The notes under the pieces were generated by a model. That model saw only the letters and a list, made by a program, of their open reading frames with translations. It was not told the DNA's origin and made no database searches. Positions 44,093 through 54,599 of a DNA stretch of 64,000 nucleotides are shown piece by piece (positions within the stretch are counted from its first letter, which is position 1; each line of letters opens with the position of its first letter). Made by a program: the position numbers and the translations under genes. Origin of the DNA: Aquarana catesbeiana (taxonomy: Eukaryota; Chordata; Amphibia; Anura; Ranidae); the NCBI RefSeq assembly GCF_042186555.1, contig NC_133325.1, positions 757,995,128 to 758,059,127 on the forward strand. Reading direction: 5' to 3'.

Positions 44093-44267
44093 GGTTGAGT
44101 TACTAAAACTGGAGAGAGCAAAATCTGGTGCAGCTCTGCATAGAAACCAATCAGCTTCTAGCTTCAGCTTGTTCAATTAAGCTTTGACAATAAAACTTGG
44201 AAGCTGATTGGTTTCTATGCAGAGGTGCACCAGATTTTGCACTCTCCAGTTTTAGTAAATCAGCCCC
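44093..44267. repeat. MITE of the GATTTACTAAA family, single copy
   Basis: GGGTTGAGTTACTAAAACTG at the left is inverted as CAGTTTTAGTAAATCAGCCC. The central AATTAAGCTTTGACAATAAA loop is as in the other copies. This single unit is the monomer of the dimer at 33.2 kb. Confidence 0.88.
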
Positions 44268-44484
44268 AAAGTGTTTGAAATCGAACAAAGTAATCTGAAC
44301 AATGCTATCAAGCAAAATAATTGATATCTTGATGGTTCACTTACAAAGAGCCAATATAGTTTTCTTAAAACTTTTACAGGTTTTCTTTATAGGAAGCCCA
44401 CATAATCAGACTGCACTTGCTGACTGTTCTGGAAAATGCTAGTTGCCTGGCTGTCATGCTGAATAAATAATATAACATCATTAA

Positions 44485-45800
44485 CCACTTCAGCTCTGGA
44501 AGATTTATCCCCCTTCATGACTAGGCCATGCTCTCTCGTCTCCTCCTCCCATGCTCATCTCCAGGATTTCTCCAGAGCCTCTCCCATCCTCTGGAACTCG
44601 CTACCTCAACCTGTCCGGCTATCCCCTACTCTTGCTACCTTCAGGCGATCCCTGAAAACTCATCTCTTCAGGAAAGCCTATCACGTCTCCAACTAATCTC
44701 CTACCACTTCTATCAGCTCATTCCCCACAGTTACAACCTTTTGTACCACCTGCCCCACCCTATTAGATTGTAAGCTCTTCTGAGCAGGGCCCTCTTAATC
44801 CTCTTGTATTTTATTGTATTTTAACTGTATTGTCTCCCTTTTATATTGTAAAGCGCTGCGTAAACTGTTGGCGCCATATAAATCCTGTATAATAATAATA
44901 ATAATAACCGGCCATTTTTTTTCCCGATACGGCACTGTGTTATTTTAACTGACAATTGCGCGGCCATGCGACATTGTACCCAAATAAAATTGATGTCCTT
45001 TTTTCCCCCACAAATAGAGCTTTCTTTTGGTGGTATTTGATCACCTCTGTGGTTTTTATTTTTTGTGCTATAAACAATCGACAATTTTGAACAAAAAAAA
45101 AACATTTTTACTTTCTGCTATAAAACATATCCAATAAAAAAATGTAAAAAATCTAATTTCTTCATCAATTTAGGCTAATATGTATTTTTCTACATATTTT
45201 TGGTTAAAAAAAAAATCGCAATAAGTGTATATTGATTTTGCGCAAAAGTTATCGCGTCTACAAACTATGGGATATATTGATGGAATTTTTATTTATTTAT
45301 TAACAGTAATGGCGGCAATCAGCGACTTATAGCGGGACTGCGATATTGCGGCAAACAGATCAGACACTAACACTTTTGAGGACCGGTGACACTAATACAG
45401 TGATTAGTGCTAAAAATATGCATTGTCACTGTACTAATGATACTGGTTGAGAAGGGGTTAACATCAGGGGCAATCAAAGTGTTAGCCTGTGTTTTTGTAC
45501 AGTGGGGGAGGTGCTTTTACTAGGGGAAGACATGGATCCTTGTCCCTGCTTTGCAGGAACACAGGATCCATGGCTTCCCTATTGACAGAACAGCAATCTG
45601 CCTTGTTTACAACGGCAGACTGCCGTTCTGCCTCTCTACGGAATGATCAGCAGGTGGCGGTGGCATATCGAGTCTCAGGTACCTGCTGATCGACTCCCGC
45701 TGTGTTTTAATCACCGCGGAAGCGAGCCGCCGGCAGCGTACATTTCCACACGCTATACGGAAGAGCCAGATCACGTATATACAGATGATCCAGCATACAG
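44485..45800. mobile_element. TTAA element, copy C, interrupted by a LINE 3' end
   Basis: TTAA at 44481-44484 then CCACTTCAGCTCTGG. The family sequence stops at TAGGCCAT (44528) and resumes at CCGGCCATTTTTTTTCCCG (44910). The tail contains paired CATGGATCC / GGATCCATGG boxes (45530-45575) shared with 34.4 kb. The right end is not clear. Confidence 0.75.
44528..44910 (+). mobile_element. 3' end of a non-LTR retrotransposon (L2/CR1-like)
   Basis: One frame reads LWNSLPQPVRLSPTLATFRR, then SLKTHLFRKAYH, the usual C-terminus of the reverse transcriptase polyprotein in these clades. The 3' end reads TTGTAAAGCGCTGCG, TTGGCGCCATATAAATC and a short ATA repeat (ATAATAATAATAATAA). GGCCAT flanks both sides as a possible target duplication. 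Only about 380 bp of a much longer element was inserted, typical 5' truncation. The clade is by resemblance. Confidence 0.75.
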
Positions 45801-46389
45801 TGATTAAATACATGCTAAATCACTGACTGAGATCAAGTATACAGAAATTCTGCTTTCGTTGACCTTCATGATTTTCACCTTTGTCCCGGTTGGTGACTCT
45901 GAGTGTGAAAGCTAAAGACAGCCAGGCAGCTAGCATTTTCAAAAAGAAGTTGATAATACGTTTCTGTATTTTTCTCAGTATAGTACCATAATTTAATATC
46001 ACATTCAACCACAAGGTGTCACTAGCAGTACATACAATTTGTTCTGCAATTCTGGATTCATCTGTTTTATTTTCTCTCCAACATATAGTAGATAGTGGTT
46101 TATGTTTTCATCTTTTTTTACAGGCAAAACTTCTTTTCCCTAGTTGTCTTGTAAGCGTTTTATATGTAATTTATGATAATTTTTAAAGCCTCTCTACCTC
46201 TATTTTAACATAAAAACAGGGTCTTCCTGCAAAGAAAATGATACTTCACTGCCCCGCTTCTCTTTACTTTCTCCAGAGACAGCCAGGCAACTAGTATTTT
46301 CAGATAGAGGTCAGCAAAAGCAGCCTTCATCTTTCTCCTAGCAACATTTGCAGTTAAAAATCTCAGTGTCAGTGTTCCAGCCCTTCACT
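45801..46389. other. Intergenic; repeated GACAGCCAGGCA motif
   Basis: GACAGCCAGGCAGCTAGCAT at 45918 and GACAGCCAGGCAACTAGTAT at 46271 occur 350 bp apart. A relative (inverted) is at 44435. They may be ends of one repeat. No gene seen. Confidence 0.4.
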
Positions 46390-46700
46390 CAGCTTAGCAA
46401 ACTGTCCTGCTGAGAATGGCAATGGTAATTGATGGGGCTGCTGGTACCAGACGCGGTGGTAACAGGGGATTGGCCCTGGGGAAAAGAGAAGTTCAATGGA
46501 TCCATCGTTTGGATACATTATATCCAAAGGGGTTAAACTCTGATTTCGATCTGCATTTATTTCTTTGTTTGGTAAATTTTGGAATATCTTTTAGTGTTTA
46601 CTATTCCAGCTATTTTAATGGTTCAAATTGAATGTTTGTTATATTTCTTCTGACACTAGGTGCCATATCGAGATCACATTCAGTTGATCTGGGGAAATGA
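46390..46700 (+). pseudogene. C-terminal end of a Penelope-like element (PLE) polyprotein
   Basis: The frame open from 46416 includes KREVQWIHRLDTLYPKGLN and SDFDLHLFL. The pattern (R-E-x-x-W-I-x-x-L-x-T-L-x-P-x-G-L-N) matches the residues downstream of the GIY-YIG endonuclease in Penelope-like retroelements. The reverse transcriptase and GIY-YIG core are not present. A hammerhead-like motif follows 150-200 bp downstream, which supports a PLE origin. Confidence 0.72.
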
Positions 46701-46851
46701 TTGCTCCTTGTTGATTTTTCTCCAAATTTTGTATTCTATGCCTTGTTGTTTGAGAAAAATGCTAATCAAGTGGTTAATTAATTAAGAAATTGATTCCAGG
46801 CTTTCAGTAGATATATAAGTGTATGCAGATTCTTGTATTGTGGCATGTGAT

Positions 46852-46901
46852 CATATCCGAAGAAGGGCGCTAACAACCTAGCCTGAAACTGTCATAATAT
46901 G
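46852..46901 (+). ncRNA. Hammerhead-ribozyme-like motif of a PLE, probably decayed
   Basis: Order: arm CATAT, core CCGAAGA (46857-46863; consensus CUGANGA), stem II AGG...CCT (46864-46866/46882-46884), GAAA (46885-46888), short stem III AC/GT, GTC (46891-46893), arm ATAATATG. All elements are in the right order and spacing, but the invariant U4 is C here, so self-cleavage is unlikely. Confidence 0.5.
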
Positions 46902-46972
46902 AAGCACATTATGCGTAACTTTTTAGTTTTTTCAATTAAAATTTAAGTGGCAGCAATCCTTTGTTGTTCTTA

Positions 46973-47034
46973 TCTCTCTCTCTCTCTCCTTCTCTCGCTC
47001 TCTCTCTATATCTATATATAGATGTATAGATATT

Positions 47035-47090
<56 letters not shown>
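46973..47090. repeat. CT microsatellite followed by (TA)n
   Basis: TCTC-rich run at 46973-47008 with TATCTATATATAG, then about 25 TA units at 47039-47088. They abut the left end of the Tc1 remnant. Confidence 0.93.
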
Positions 47091-47092
<2 letters not shown>

Positions 47093-47144
47093 GCAAACAT
47101 TTTAGGCAGGTATGAAAAAATGCTGTAAACGAAGAATGCTTTAA

Positions 47145-47579
47145 AGTGGTTGTATACCTTTATTTTTAACTTTTACCTACAGGTAAGCCTATAATAAGGC
47201 TTACCTGTAGGTAAAAAAAATATCTCCTAAACCTGTAAGGTTTAGGAGATATTCCCCTCGCAATGAGCAGCTGACTGCAGCGGCGCATGCGCACAGGGGA
47301 TTCTCGGCTGACAGCCCGGCAAACTCCGGAGCTTGCCGGGCAGAAGTCTCCCGCGCGCATGCACATCGCGGCTCCGGCCACTCACAGTGCCGGAGCCGCG
47401 ATACCCGGAAGACACGCCGAGGGGAGATGTCAGCTCCCTCGGCGTGGACCAGGTGAGATGCCGGCGCCTCGTTCTAAGGTAAGTATCTCATAATGAGCTA
47501 GTATGCGGTGCATACTAGCTCATTATGCCTTTTCCCTTGCAGGTGTAGAAAAAAAAAAGACAGCGGGTATACAACTGCT
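47145..47579. mobile_element. TTAA MITE with two internal palindromes, copy 4
   Basis: TTAA at 47141-47144 and 47580-47583. CTACAGGTAAGCC inverted as GGCTTACCTGTAG at about 47175-47213. TCCTAAACC/GGTTTAGGA at 47224-47249. CATAATGAGCTAGTATGC / GCATACTAGCTCATTATG at 47488-47527. Palindrome order is inverse to copy 1. Confidence 0.88.
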
Positions 47580-47667
47580 TTAAGAAATAGAAGTGTTACT
47601 AGTTTAATTTTTTTTTATCAATTAACAAAATGGAAAATAAATGTACAGAAGATAAATCTAAATCAAA

Positions 47668-47814
47668 TCAATATTTGGTGTGACCACCCTTTGCCTTCCA
47701 TACAGCATCAATTCTTCTAGGTACACTTGCACGCAGTTTTTGAAGGAACTTGGCAGGTAGGTTGTTCCAAACACCTTGGAGAACGAACCACAGGTCTTCT
47801 GTGGATGTCGGCTG
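47668..47814 (-). pseudogene. Tc1-like transposase C-terminus
   Basis: A 48-residue tail: STEDLWFVLQGVWNNLPAKF, then LQKLRASVPRRIDAVWKAKG and GHTKY, then TGA. PRRIDAVWKAKGGHTKY is the standard end of Tc1/mariner transposases. Its upstream part is replaced by the PLE-type insertion. Confidence 0.88.
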
Positions 47815-48015
47815 CCTCAAATCCAATTAAAATATATCAAAGTAAAAGAGGAACAGGGGATTTTAACGGTGCAAAGAGAAAAATTATTTTAAGAAATGTT
47901 TTTATAATTTTTAATAAATTCAAGGTTAACAGCACATAAACAAATATTCGCAGTGTTTTACAGATATGGTGGTCACAACAAGCAGGTTAACTTGAAAAAG
48001 CAGTGTCGCACATTA

Positions 48016-48050
48016 ACCCGACATGTTTCGCTGAAATGCTTCTTCGGGGC
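48016..48050 (-). ncRNA. Hammerhead-like motif, left arm
   Basis: On the - strand: CCCC, GAAGA (48041-48045), AGCATTTCAGC, GAAA (48026-48029), CATG, GTC (48020-48022), GGG. The flanking CCC/GGG could form stem I. The U of the CUGA core is missing, which should abolish activity. Confidence 0.5.
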
Positions 48051-48696
48051 GAACTAAAACACGGATATCAAGAGGAACTATAAATACATGGAAACAAAGC
48101 AAAAATTAATAGACAAAAATGTAACAAATATAAACAAATATATTGTAATATATACATCTCTTCTCTAATCAACACTTGCAATTTTTCTCTCTCTATTGAT
48201 TAATTTATTACCATAACATTTCATACTCTTATTGTCTTTATTCCCTTGATTCCATCTTTTCTAGAAAGACATCCTGCGAATACTACCCAGCAGTCACCCT
48301 CCATCCCAAGCTTTGCTAGTATATTCTTTAAAGTAAGTACATAACATAGATTTTCTCTGCTCCTGGCTGTAAGATTTACACAGCCAGGTTCCTCTTTACA
48401 TACCCTTATCCTCCATTTCAGTATCATATTTTTGTTTTTTTGATTGATCCTTCTGTCCTCTGTGACTGGATCATGATTACTCTTCTTGGGGGGCTGTGTT
48501 AGTTGTGGGTTCAGGCAGTGGTTGACGCTAGGTGGAATTTGCTGCGGGGTAAGCAATATTTTTGCAGTGTGTGATATATACTGTGCTCTCCTTACAATAT
48601 ATTTGTTTATATTTGTTACATTTTTGTCTATTCATTTTTTTCTTTGTTTCCATGTATGTATAGTTCCTCTTGATATCCGTGTTTTAGTTCGCACAT

Positions 48697-48733
48697 CCCC
48701 TGAAGAAGCATTTCAGCGAAACATGTCAGGTTA
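48697..48733 (+). ncRNA. Hammerhead-like motif, right arm (core intact)
   Basis: CTGAAGA (48700-48706) fits CUGANGA exactly; GCATTTCAGC forms a short stem II; GAAA (48718-48721); ACATGT is a minimal stem III; GTC (48725-48727) is the predicted cleavage site. Stem I is CCC with AGG, weakened by an A at the first pair. Such minimal stem III hammerheads often act as dimers. Activity is not established. Confidence 0.55.
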
Positions 48734-49189
48734 ATGTGCGACACTGCTTTTTCAAGTTAACCTGCTTGTTGTGACCACCATATCTGTAAAACACTGCGAA
48801 TATTTGTTTATGTGCTTTTAACCTTGAATTTATTAAAAATTATAAAAACATTTCTTAAAATATTTTTTCTCTTTGCACCGTTAAAATCCACTGTTCCTCT
48901 TTTACTTTGATCTATTCCCTTCTTTGGGAATGTGGTGCCTATCATTTTGGGTGTTTCACCATTAATCAGACCAAATCTATGTTAATTAAAATATATATTT
49001 TTGAAAGCATTCCTACTTTACAGCATTTATTCACACCTGCCTACGACTTGATTGATTTTTTAAAACTTGCTCTATTGCTTGTAGAACTTGTAACAGAAGA
49101 GTGGTTGGGGTGGTATGGGATACTCCAGGAATGCTGACTTGTAACAGGAGGACACACTTCACTAGGTGCAAGTTCTTTGAGCGGTCATT

Positions 49190-49600
49190 AAAATGGTTGT
49201 AAAGGCTGAAGGTTTTTTTTACCTTTATGCATTCTATACATGCAGGTAAAAAAAATCTTCTGTGTGCTGCTCCCCCCACAGCCCCCCTAATACTCATCTG
49301 AGCCTCATCCCAATCCAGCGAAGTGCACGGGAGCTTCGGCTGTCCCTGGTCTCTCTCTCATTCACTGAAACGGCTGTCAATCACAGCCAGTGAGCCAACG
49401 AGGAGAGAGCGTGTGCGGGCCGAGCCGCAGCTGTGTCCTACGGACACATAGAGCGGGGGTCAGAAGCAAGCATGCACTAGTGCCCCCAAAGCAAGCAGCT
49501 TGCTATTGGGGGCACTGGTCGAGGAGCTGGGAGGCCCGAAGGTGTGGTTGTTTGCAAAATATGACCATGTTAGATCCTTAATTTAGGCAAAGTGGACTTG
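49190..49600. repeat. MITE with GGTTGTAAAGGC end
   Basis: AAAATGGTTGTAAAGGCTGA at the left; CAAAGCAAGCAGCTTGCTAT at 49490 is a palindrome shared with 34566-35036. The right end is AGTGGACTTGCCCTTTAAAA, not a good inverse of the left. Confidence 0.55.
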
Positions 49601-50653
49601 CCCTTTAAAAGAATAGTTGTTGAAGTGTATGGCTACTTTTATTTTTGGATAGAGTTGGGAAAGATCAGAAGCTATGCCAGTTTTTGCTGCTAGCTGGAGC
49701 TCCAAGGGAATTCCCCTCATTACTATCCAGGTGACAATGGCTTAAACAGGAAGCAGGGATAAATCTCCATCAGCAACAAAGACAGGGATATTTTTTGTAG
49801 AGTAGGGGAAGGCGAGAACTCCCTCTCAGCTTTTAATACTCTCTGTGTCTCTGTTGCAAAATCCCGTCCTCCCCTCCCTTTCTCTCTGGTAAAACCATTG
49901 TCACCATGACATTAATGAGGGTAAATCTCTGTAATTGAGCCCTGGATAATGGTAAAAACCTGGCAGGGGCTCAAATTTATCTGTTCTCCATCTGAAAAAA
50001 AAAAGTTTTAATTGGTCTTCCACTTTAACCCAAAAGAGAAATCACATTCGTACGCAAACAATTACAGATCATTAGAGGATAGAAAAGAGGATGGACATGT
50101 CACTTATGTGCACATAGCCTGAGACCGGCTGCTGATCAACACTAATCTCTTCTCTCCCTCTTTACTCCCTTCCTTGTCTGTCTCCTACACATACAGATTA
50201 CAAATGACTTTTCATCTCTCCCCGCTAACACATATGTTTTACATTTAATGTCCCTTTCAACCAAAAGGCTTAGACGTATGTGCTTTACCTTACTTGCAAA
50301 GCAGCAATTATTGGAGAAGAAAGACGTGCACTACATCATTTGAAAATTATAGGAGTTGAAATAACAGGACTAGAAAATGAAAAGTGAGAATGTAACACCT
50401 TTCTGGATTTTGGAGGATAGAGGTGAACTAAATTCCTGTCTAAAAGAACTCGTTCTGTGCACTGAATCAGCCTCCAGACAACAATAAACGTCCCTTTCTT
50501 TTACTCACAGAGAATCAGACTTTTAGTCATTAATGTTACATAGTGACTTCAAATAAAATGAAAGCCCACACAAAAGTGCAACTTTAGTTACCACTAAAAC
50601 CTATTGCAAAAAAAAAAAAAAAAATCATCTTCTGGCATATACTGTACACTATG
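49601..50653. other. Intergenic sequence, no feature recognised
   Basis: No motif, gene or repeat family seen apart from an A run at 50609-50625. Confidence 0.4.
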
Positions 50654-50734
50654 TACACTATATTACCAAAAGTATTGGGACACTTTTACACGCACATAAA
50701 CTTTAATGCGCATCCCAGTCTTAGCTCGTAGGGT

Positions 50735-51223
50735 TCAATATTGAGTTGGCTCACCCTGTACAGTGATAACAGCTTCAACTCTTCTGGGAAGGCTGTCCAC
50801 AAGGTTTAGGAGTGTGTCTATGGGAATGTTTGACCATTCTTCCAGAAGCGCATTTGTGAGGTCAGGCACTGATGTTGGATGAGAAGGCCTGGCTCGCAGT
50901 CTCTGCTCTAATTCATCCCCAAGGTGTTCTGTCGGGATGAGGTCAGGACTCTGCACAGGCCAGTCAAGTTCCTCCACCCCAAACTCGCTCATCCATGTCT
51001 TTATGGACCTTGCTTTGTGAACTGGTGTGCAGTCATGTTGAAACAGGAAGGGGCCATCCCCAAACTGTTCCCACAAAGTTGGGAGCCAGAAATTGTCCAG
51101 AATGTCTTGGTATGCTGACACCTTAAGAGTTCCCTTCACTGGAACTAAGGGGCCAAGCCCAACCCCTGATAAACAACTCCACACCCTAATCCCCCCTCCA
51201 CCAAATGATTTGGACCAGTGCAC
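50735..51223 (-). pseudogene. Tc1 transposase, central and C-terminal part (- strand)
   Basis: An open frame of 162 codons: SFGGGGIRVWSCLSGVGLGP, GPFLFQHDCTPVHKARSIKT (second catalytic Asp), LDWPVQSPDLIPTEHLGDEL (Glu region, with NPIE altered to IPTE). It ends in VEAVITVQGEPTQY. The N-terminal DNA-binding half and the first catalytic Asp are absent. Confidence 0.9.
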
Positions 51224-51499
51224 AAAGCAAGGTCCATAAAGACATGGATGAGCGAGTTTGGGGTGGAGAAACTTGACTGGCCTTCACGGAGTCCTGACCT
51301 CAACCCAATAGAACATCTTTGGGATGCATTAGAGCGCAGATTGCGAGCCAGGCCTTCTCGTCCAACATCAGTGCCTGACCTCACAAATGCGCTTCTGGAA
51401 GAATGGTCAAACATTCCCATTGACACACTCCTAAACCTTGTGGACAGCCTTCCCAGAAGAGTTGAAGCTGTTATCACTGTAAAGGGTGGGCCAACTTAA
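51218..51499 (+). pseudogene. Tc1 transposase C-terminal part (+ strand mirror copy)
   Basis: Frame KARSIKTWMSEFGVEKLDWP, SRSPDLNPIEHLWDALERRL, ending VEAVITVKGGPT. It retains the intact SPDLNPIEHLW motif that is damaged in the opposite copy. The two differ at several residues, so they have diverged since duplication. Confidence 0.9.
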
Positions 51500-51589
51500 T
51501 ATTGAACCCTACAGACTAAGACTGGGATGCCATTAAAGTTCATGTGTGTATAAAGGTGGGCATCCCAGTACTTTTGGTAATATAGTGTA

Positions 51590-53077
51590 TTTCTGGAGAA
51601 CACCAGTGACAAGATCTTCTTGACATGGATTTTGCCTCTTCTGCCCACTTGTACTAAATTTTCCATTTTATAAATTTAAAGAGGAACTAAACTGTGGAAG
51701 CTTTCCCATTAAAAGACAGGTAGATCGCTAAGGAATAGTCACCAATATAGCCTCCGTGCTCCCCGCAGCTGATCATGACTTTTTCTGTACTTTGTCTCCC
51801 TGTGGAGGCATCCATCTTGGCAGAGACAGGGACAATGTCCATTGGGTTCAACCAAAAGAAAACTGAATTAATTATTAAACTGAAAACCTGCATGCACAGA
51901 ACTCTAAACCCACACTGGATTTAGAGGAAGGCAAATAACTCTTTGAAAGCGTAGTCCAATTTGCTCAAACAGGGGGAAAAAAATCCTTCCTTAACCCCAA
52001 AGGCAGTGGTCATCAATGTGTAGCATGTTTACTGGATACATCCCTTTCGAACACTATTCCTTCCACTGGCACCAACGATGGGAAACCAAACCCCCTGCTG
52101 ATACCAACAATGGGGCACCATATCAGTGAGTGCAACAATGGGACACCATACCTTCCAGTGATACCAAGGATGGGGCATCATTCCTTCCACTGATACCAGC
52201 GATGGGGCACCATACTTCAGACTAACACCAACAGAATGGCACTATTCTTCCACTCACTAACCACAGACACAAAGTAATTTTTTGCTGCCACTACCCAGGG
52301 ACATTTCTTTGCTTCTACTTCAACTCACTACTGAGCCTGGGGCATTGTTTGCTAACACTGGACACTGACAGCAGGGCATTTTCTACTCCCACTATTCTTG
52401 AGCTACAGATATACAGATTTTAGCCCTTCAGCCTGCAATCTAACATGTTCCTCCATCCATGCTACACAGTGCAAATGGATGAATTTCCCACTGCAGCTAT
52501 TGTGTTTTGACAGCTGGCGCCACCAGCAGTCTAAATGCCTGAATAGTGACTGCTGATTGGATGCAGGCACTGTTTGGCTGACAATTTTCTGCTTGGCTCA
52601 TTACATTTTTCAATCGAGGTATGTTGGTCGGGGGGAGCTAACAGGACTAGCCTTTCGCCTGTGTATAGCCAACTTTCGTCCAGTCCTGCAAAAGTCTAAA
52701 GGACTCTCTACTCACTCTTGCTAAACTCTAAAGAACTCTCTACTCATCCTCAGGAGGATAGACCTCTTCGCACTAGACACCACCAGCTGCCCAACCAACC
52801 AGGTTTATCCTATCCACTTTCTATTTGGGATCCCGTTCACCTGTACCAGTGTAGCATATTATAAGTCCATCTTTATTTAAAGGTAAGTCGATACAGCTTC
52901 CAAATTATGACACTGAAGTAATGAATTCTATATGGCCCTTTATCAAATCCTTAAGTATCTTCCCTACCGCAGTGGAACTTACAGGCTTGTAATTACTGCA
53001 TGAAGACTTTGATCCTTTATTAAATAGGAGCAACACAGTGGCCTTTTCTCAATCCATTGCCATAAGATCAATAAGCC
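51590..53077. other. Intergenic; degenerate repeats
   Basis: 52060-52260 contains imperfect tandem units around GATACCAACAATGGGGCACC (period about 35-40). 52620-52860 has repeated TAAA(A/G)GA(C)ACTCTCTACTCA units. No gene recognised. Confidence 0.45.
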
Positions 53078-53200
53078 GGCAACCCGAAAACTTCTTTCTT
53101 AAAAAAACTTTATTTGAGCACTACAGCAATTGCAACATCATAAAATTCTAACGCGTTTCGGCCGCAGCCTTACTTATAGCATACAAAATAAAATCAAGCT
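53078..53200 (-). repeat. PLE-type terminal-repeat relic with degenerate hammerhead-like segment
   Basis: Plus-strand TTCTAACGCGTTTCGGCCGC; on the - strand GGCCGAAACGCGTTA contains GAAACGCG preceded by a GGCTGCGGCC stem. The expected CUGANGA position reads ATAAGTA, so the core is lost. Preceded by an A-rich TTTATT segment like the other members. Confidence 0.4.
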
Positions 53201-53509
53201 TATATAGTAATACACACCTTCTAACAATTAAGGGGTGGTGCAATCTTAATGAAAACTCATTAAGCCAATAAAAAAAACACATGGGGATGATGACACTGAT
53301 TCAGGAGATTGATAGTTAATACAAATTATGAAAGATGGAAACAATAACCATACATATATATACCGAATAAACACAAATAAATTATTTAAAAAAAAAGATC
53401 AATATCCATTCTGCTATTCATTCCACATGGAACCATAGTGTTGAGTGTGTGTATCCATCAAACCTCATGCTGGAGCAAGCCAATCCATTGGTACCAAGCC
53501 AGTCATTAA

Positions 53510-54240
53510 CCACTTCAGCCCCGGAAGGTTTTACCCCCTTAATGATCAGACCATTTTTTGCGATATGGCACGGTACTATTTTAACTGACAATTGCATGGT
53601 CATGCGACGCTGTACACAAATAAAATTGATGTCCTTTTTTTCCCCACAAATGGAGCTTTCTTTTGGTGGTATTTTTCACCTCTGCAGTTTTTATTTTTTG
53701 CACTATAAACAAAAAAATATTGACAATTTTGAAAAAAAAAAAAAAAAAAAAACAATATTTTTTACTTACTGATATAATACATATCCAAAAAAAAAATTGA
53801 AAAAAAAAATCGAATTTCTTCATCAATTTAGGTCAATATGTATTCTGCTACATATTTTTGGTAAAACAAAATTCCCAATAAGTGTATATTGATTGGTTTG
53901 CGCAAAAGTTATCGTGTCCACAAATGATGGGATATTTTTATGGAACTTTTATTTATTTTTTTTTTACTACTAATGGTGGCGGTCAGCGGTTTTTAGCAGG
54001 ACTGCAACATTGCGGCGGACAAGTCAAACACCTAACTGACACTTTTTTGGGGACCAGTGACACTAATACAGTGATCAGTGCAAAAAATATACACTGTTAC
54101 TGTACTAAAGACACTGGCAAGGAAGGGGTTAACACCAGGGACGATCAAAGGGTTAAGTGTGTCCCTAGGGGGTGCTTGCTAACTGTGTGGGGGATGGTCT
54201 GACTGGGAAAACACAGAGATTTCTGTCCACAAATCAGCAG
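53510..54240. mobile_element. TTAA element, copy D (right end truncated)
   Basis: TTAA at 53506-53509, CCACTTCAGCCCCGG, then the family core CTTTCTTTTGGTGGTATTTT. The tail continues through GGGGTTAACACCAGGGACGA, but no closing CCACTT inverse or TTAA is found. An A run lies at 53733-53752. Confidence 0.8.
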
Positions 54241-54599
54241 CAAACTCCCTGTCACACAGACCTCCTGCTGGCAGAGTCAAAACGGTGTCCAGAGAGGCTG
54301 ATCTAGGCTGCGTCAGCCCTTTTTATATCCTCTCACAGCAGTCTATTCTGTCCACTCAGCATTCTGTTCCTTGTAGGTTCAGATCAGTCCTGCTGGCAGT
54401 GTCACTTCAGCTTTCTAAACTACATGTTCCATGATGCTTTTCTCTGGGTCCTCACACAGGAAGAGAAGAAATTCACACATAGAGTCCATCAAACACTAGA
54501 GGGAGCCAACCCCACATTAACAACACAGAAAACGTCTCTAACTTATAAGCATAATAGCTGACCTTGGCTACACACTGAATACCAAACAAAGTCAGCTGC

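Larger units (their letters stand above)
47825..48915. mobile_element. Inverted pair of PLE-type terminal repeats
   Basis: The left arm (about 47825-48160) and right arm (about 48580-48915) are near-perfect reverse complements over about 335 bp (shared TCAAAGTAAAAGAGGAACAG, ACCATATCTGTAAAACACTG, GTAACAAATATAAACAAATA). Each carries a hammerhead-like core. The 410-bp centre has no recognised coding sequence. PLEs are known for terminal repeats in direct or inverted array, sometimes with hammerheads; assignment to PLE is an inference from that. Confidence 0.65.
47091..49046 (-). mobile_element. Tc1-like remnant carrying two later insertions
   Basis: The left terminal sequence TTTTAGGCAGGTATGAAAAA, then ATGCTGTAAACGAAGAATGC (47101-47139), is inverted at the right as GAAAGCATTCCTACTTTACA, then GCATTTATTCACACCTGCCT. 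A 48-codon transposase tail survives at 47668-47814. The TTAA MITE (47145-47579) and the inverted PLE-type unit (about 47825-48915) lie inside. Most of the transposase has been lost. Confidence 0.78.
50654..51589. mobile_element. Palindromic Tc1-like element, copy 1
   Basis: Ends TACACTATATTACCAAAAGT and ACTTTTGGTAATATAGTGTA are inverted. The element is not a simple Tc1: the transposase C-terminal region is present twice, once on each strand, converging on the centre. The left arm (50654-51023) and right arm (51222-51589) are reverse complements over about 365 bp. A spacer of about 195 bp (51024-51220) comes from the middle of the transposase. Confidence 0.92.

Noticed and set aside
53449..53826. 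Opposed 107- and 81-codon frames
   Set aside because: Both are frames through an A/T homopolymer in TTAA element copy D.
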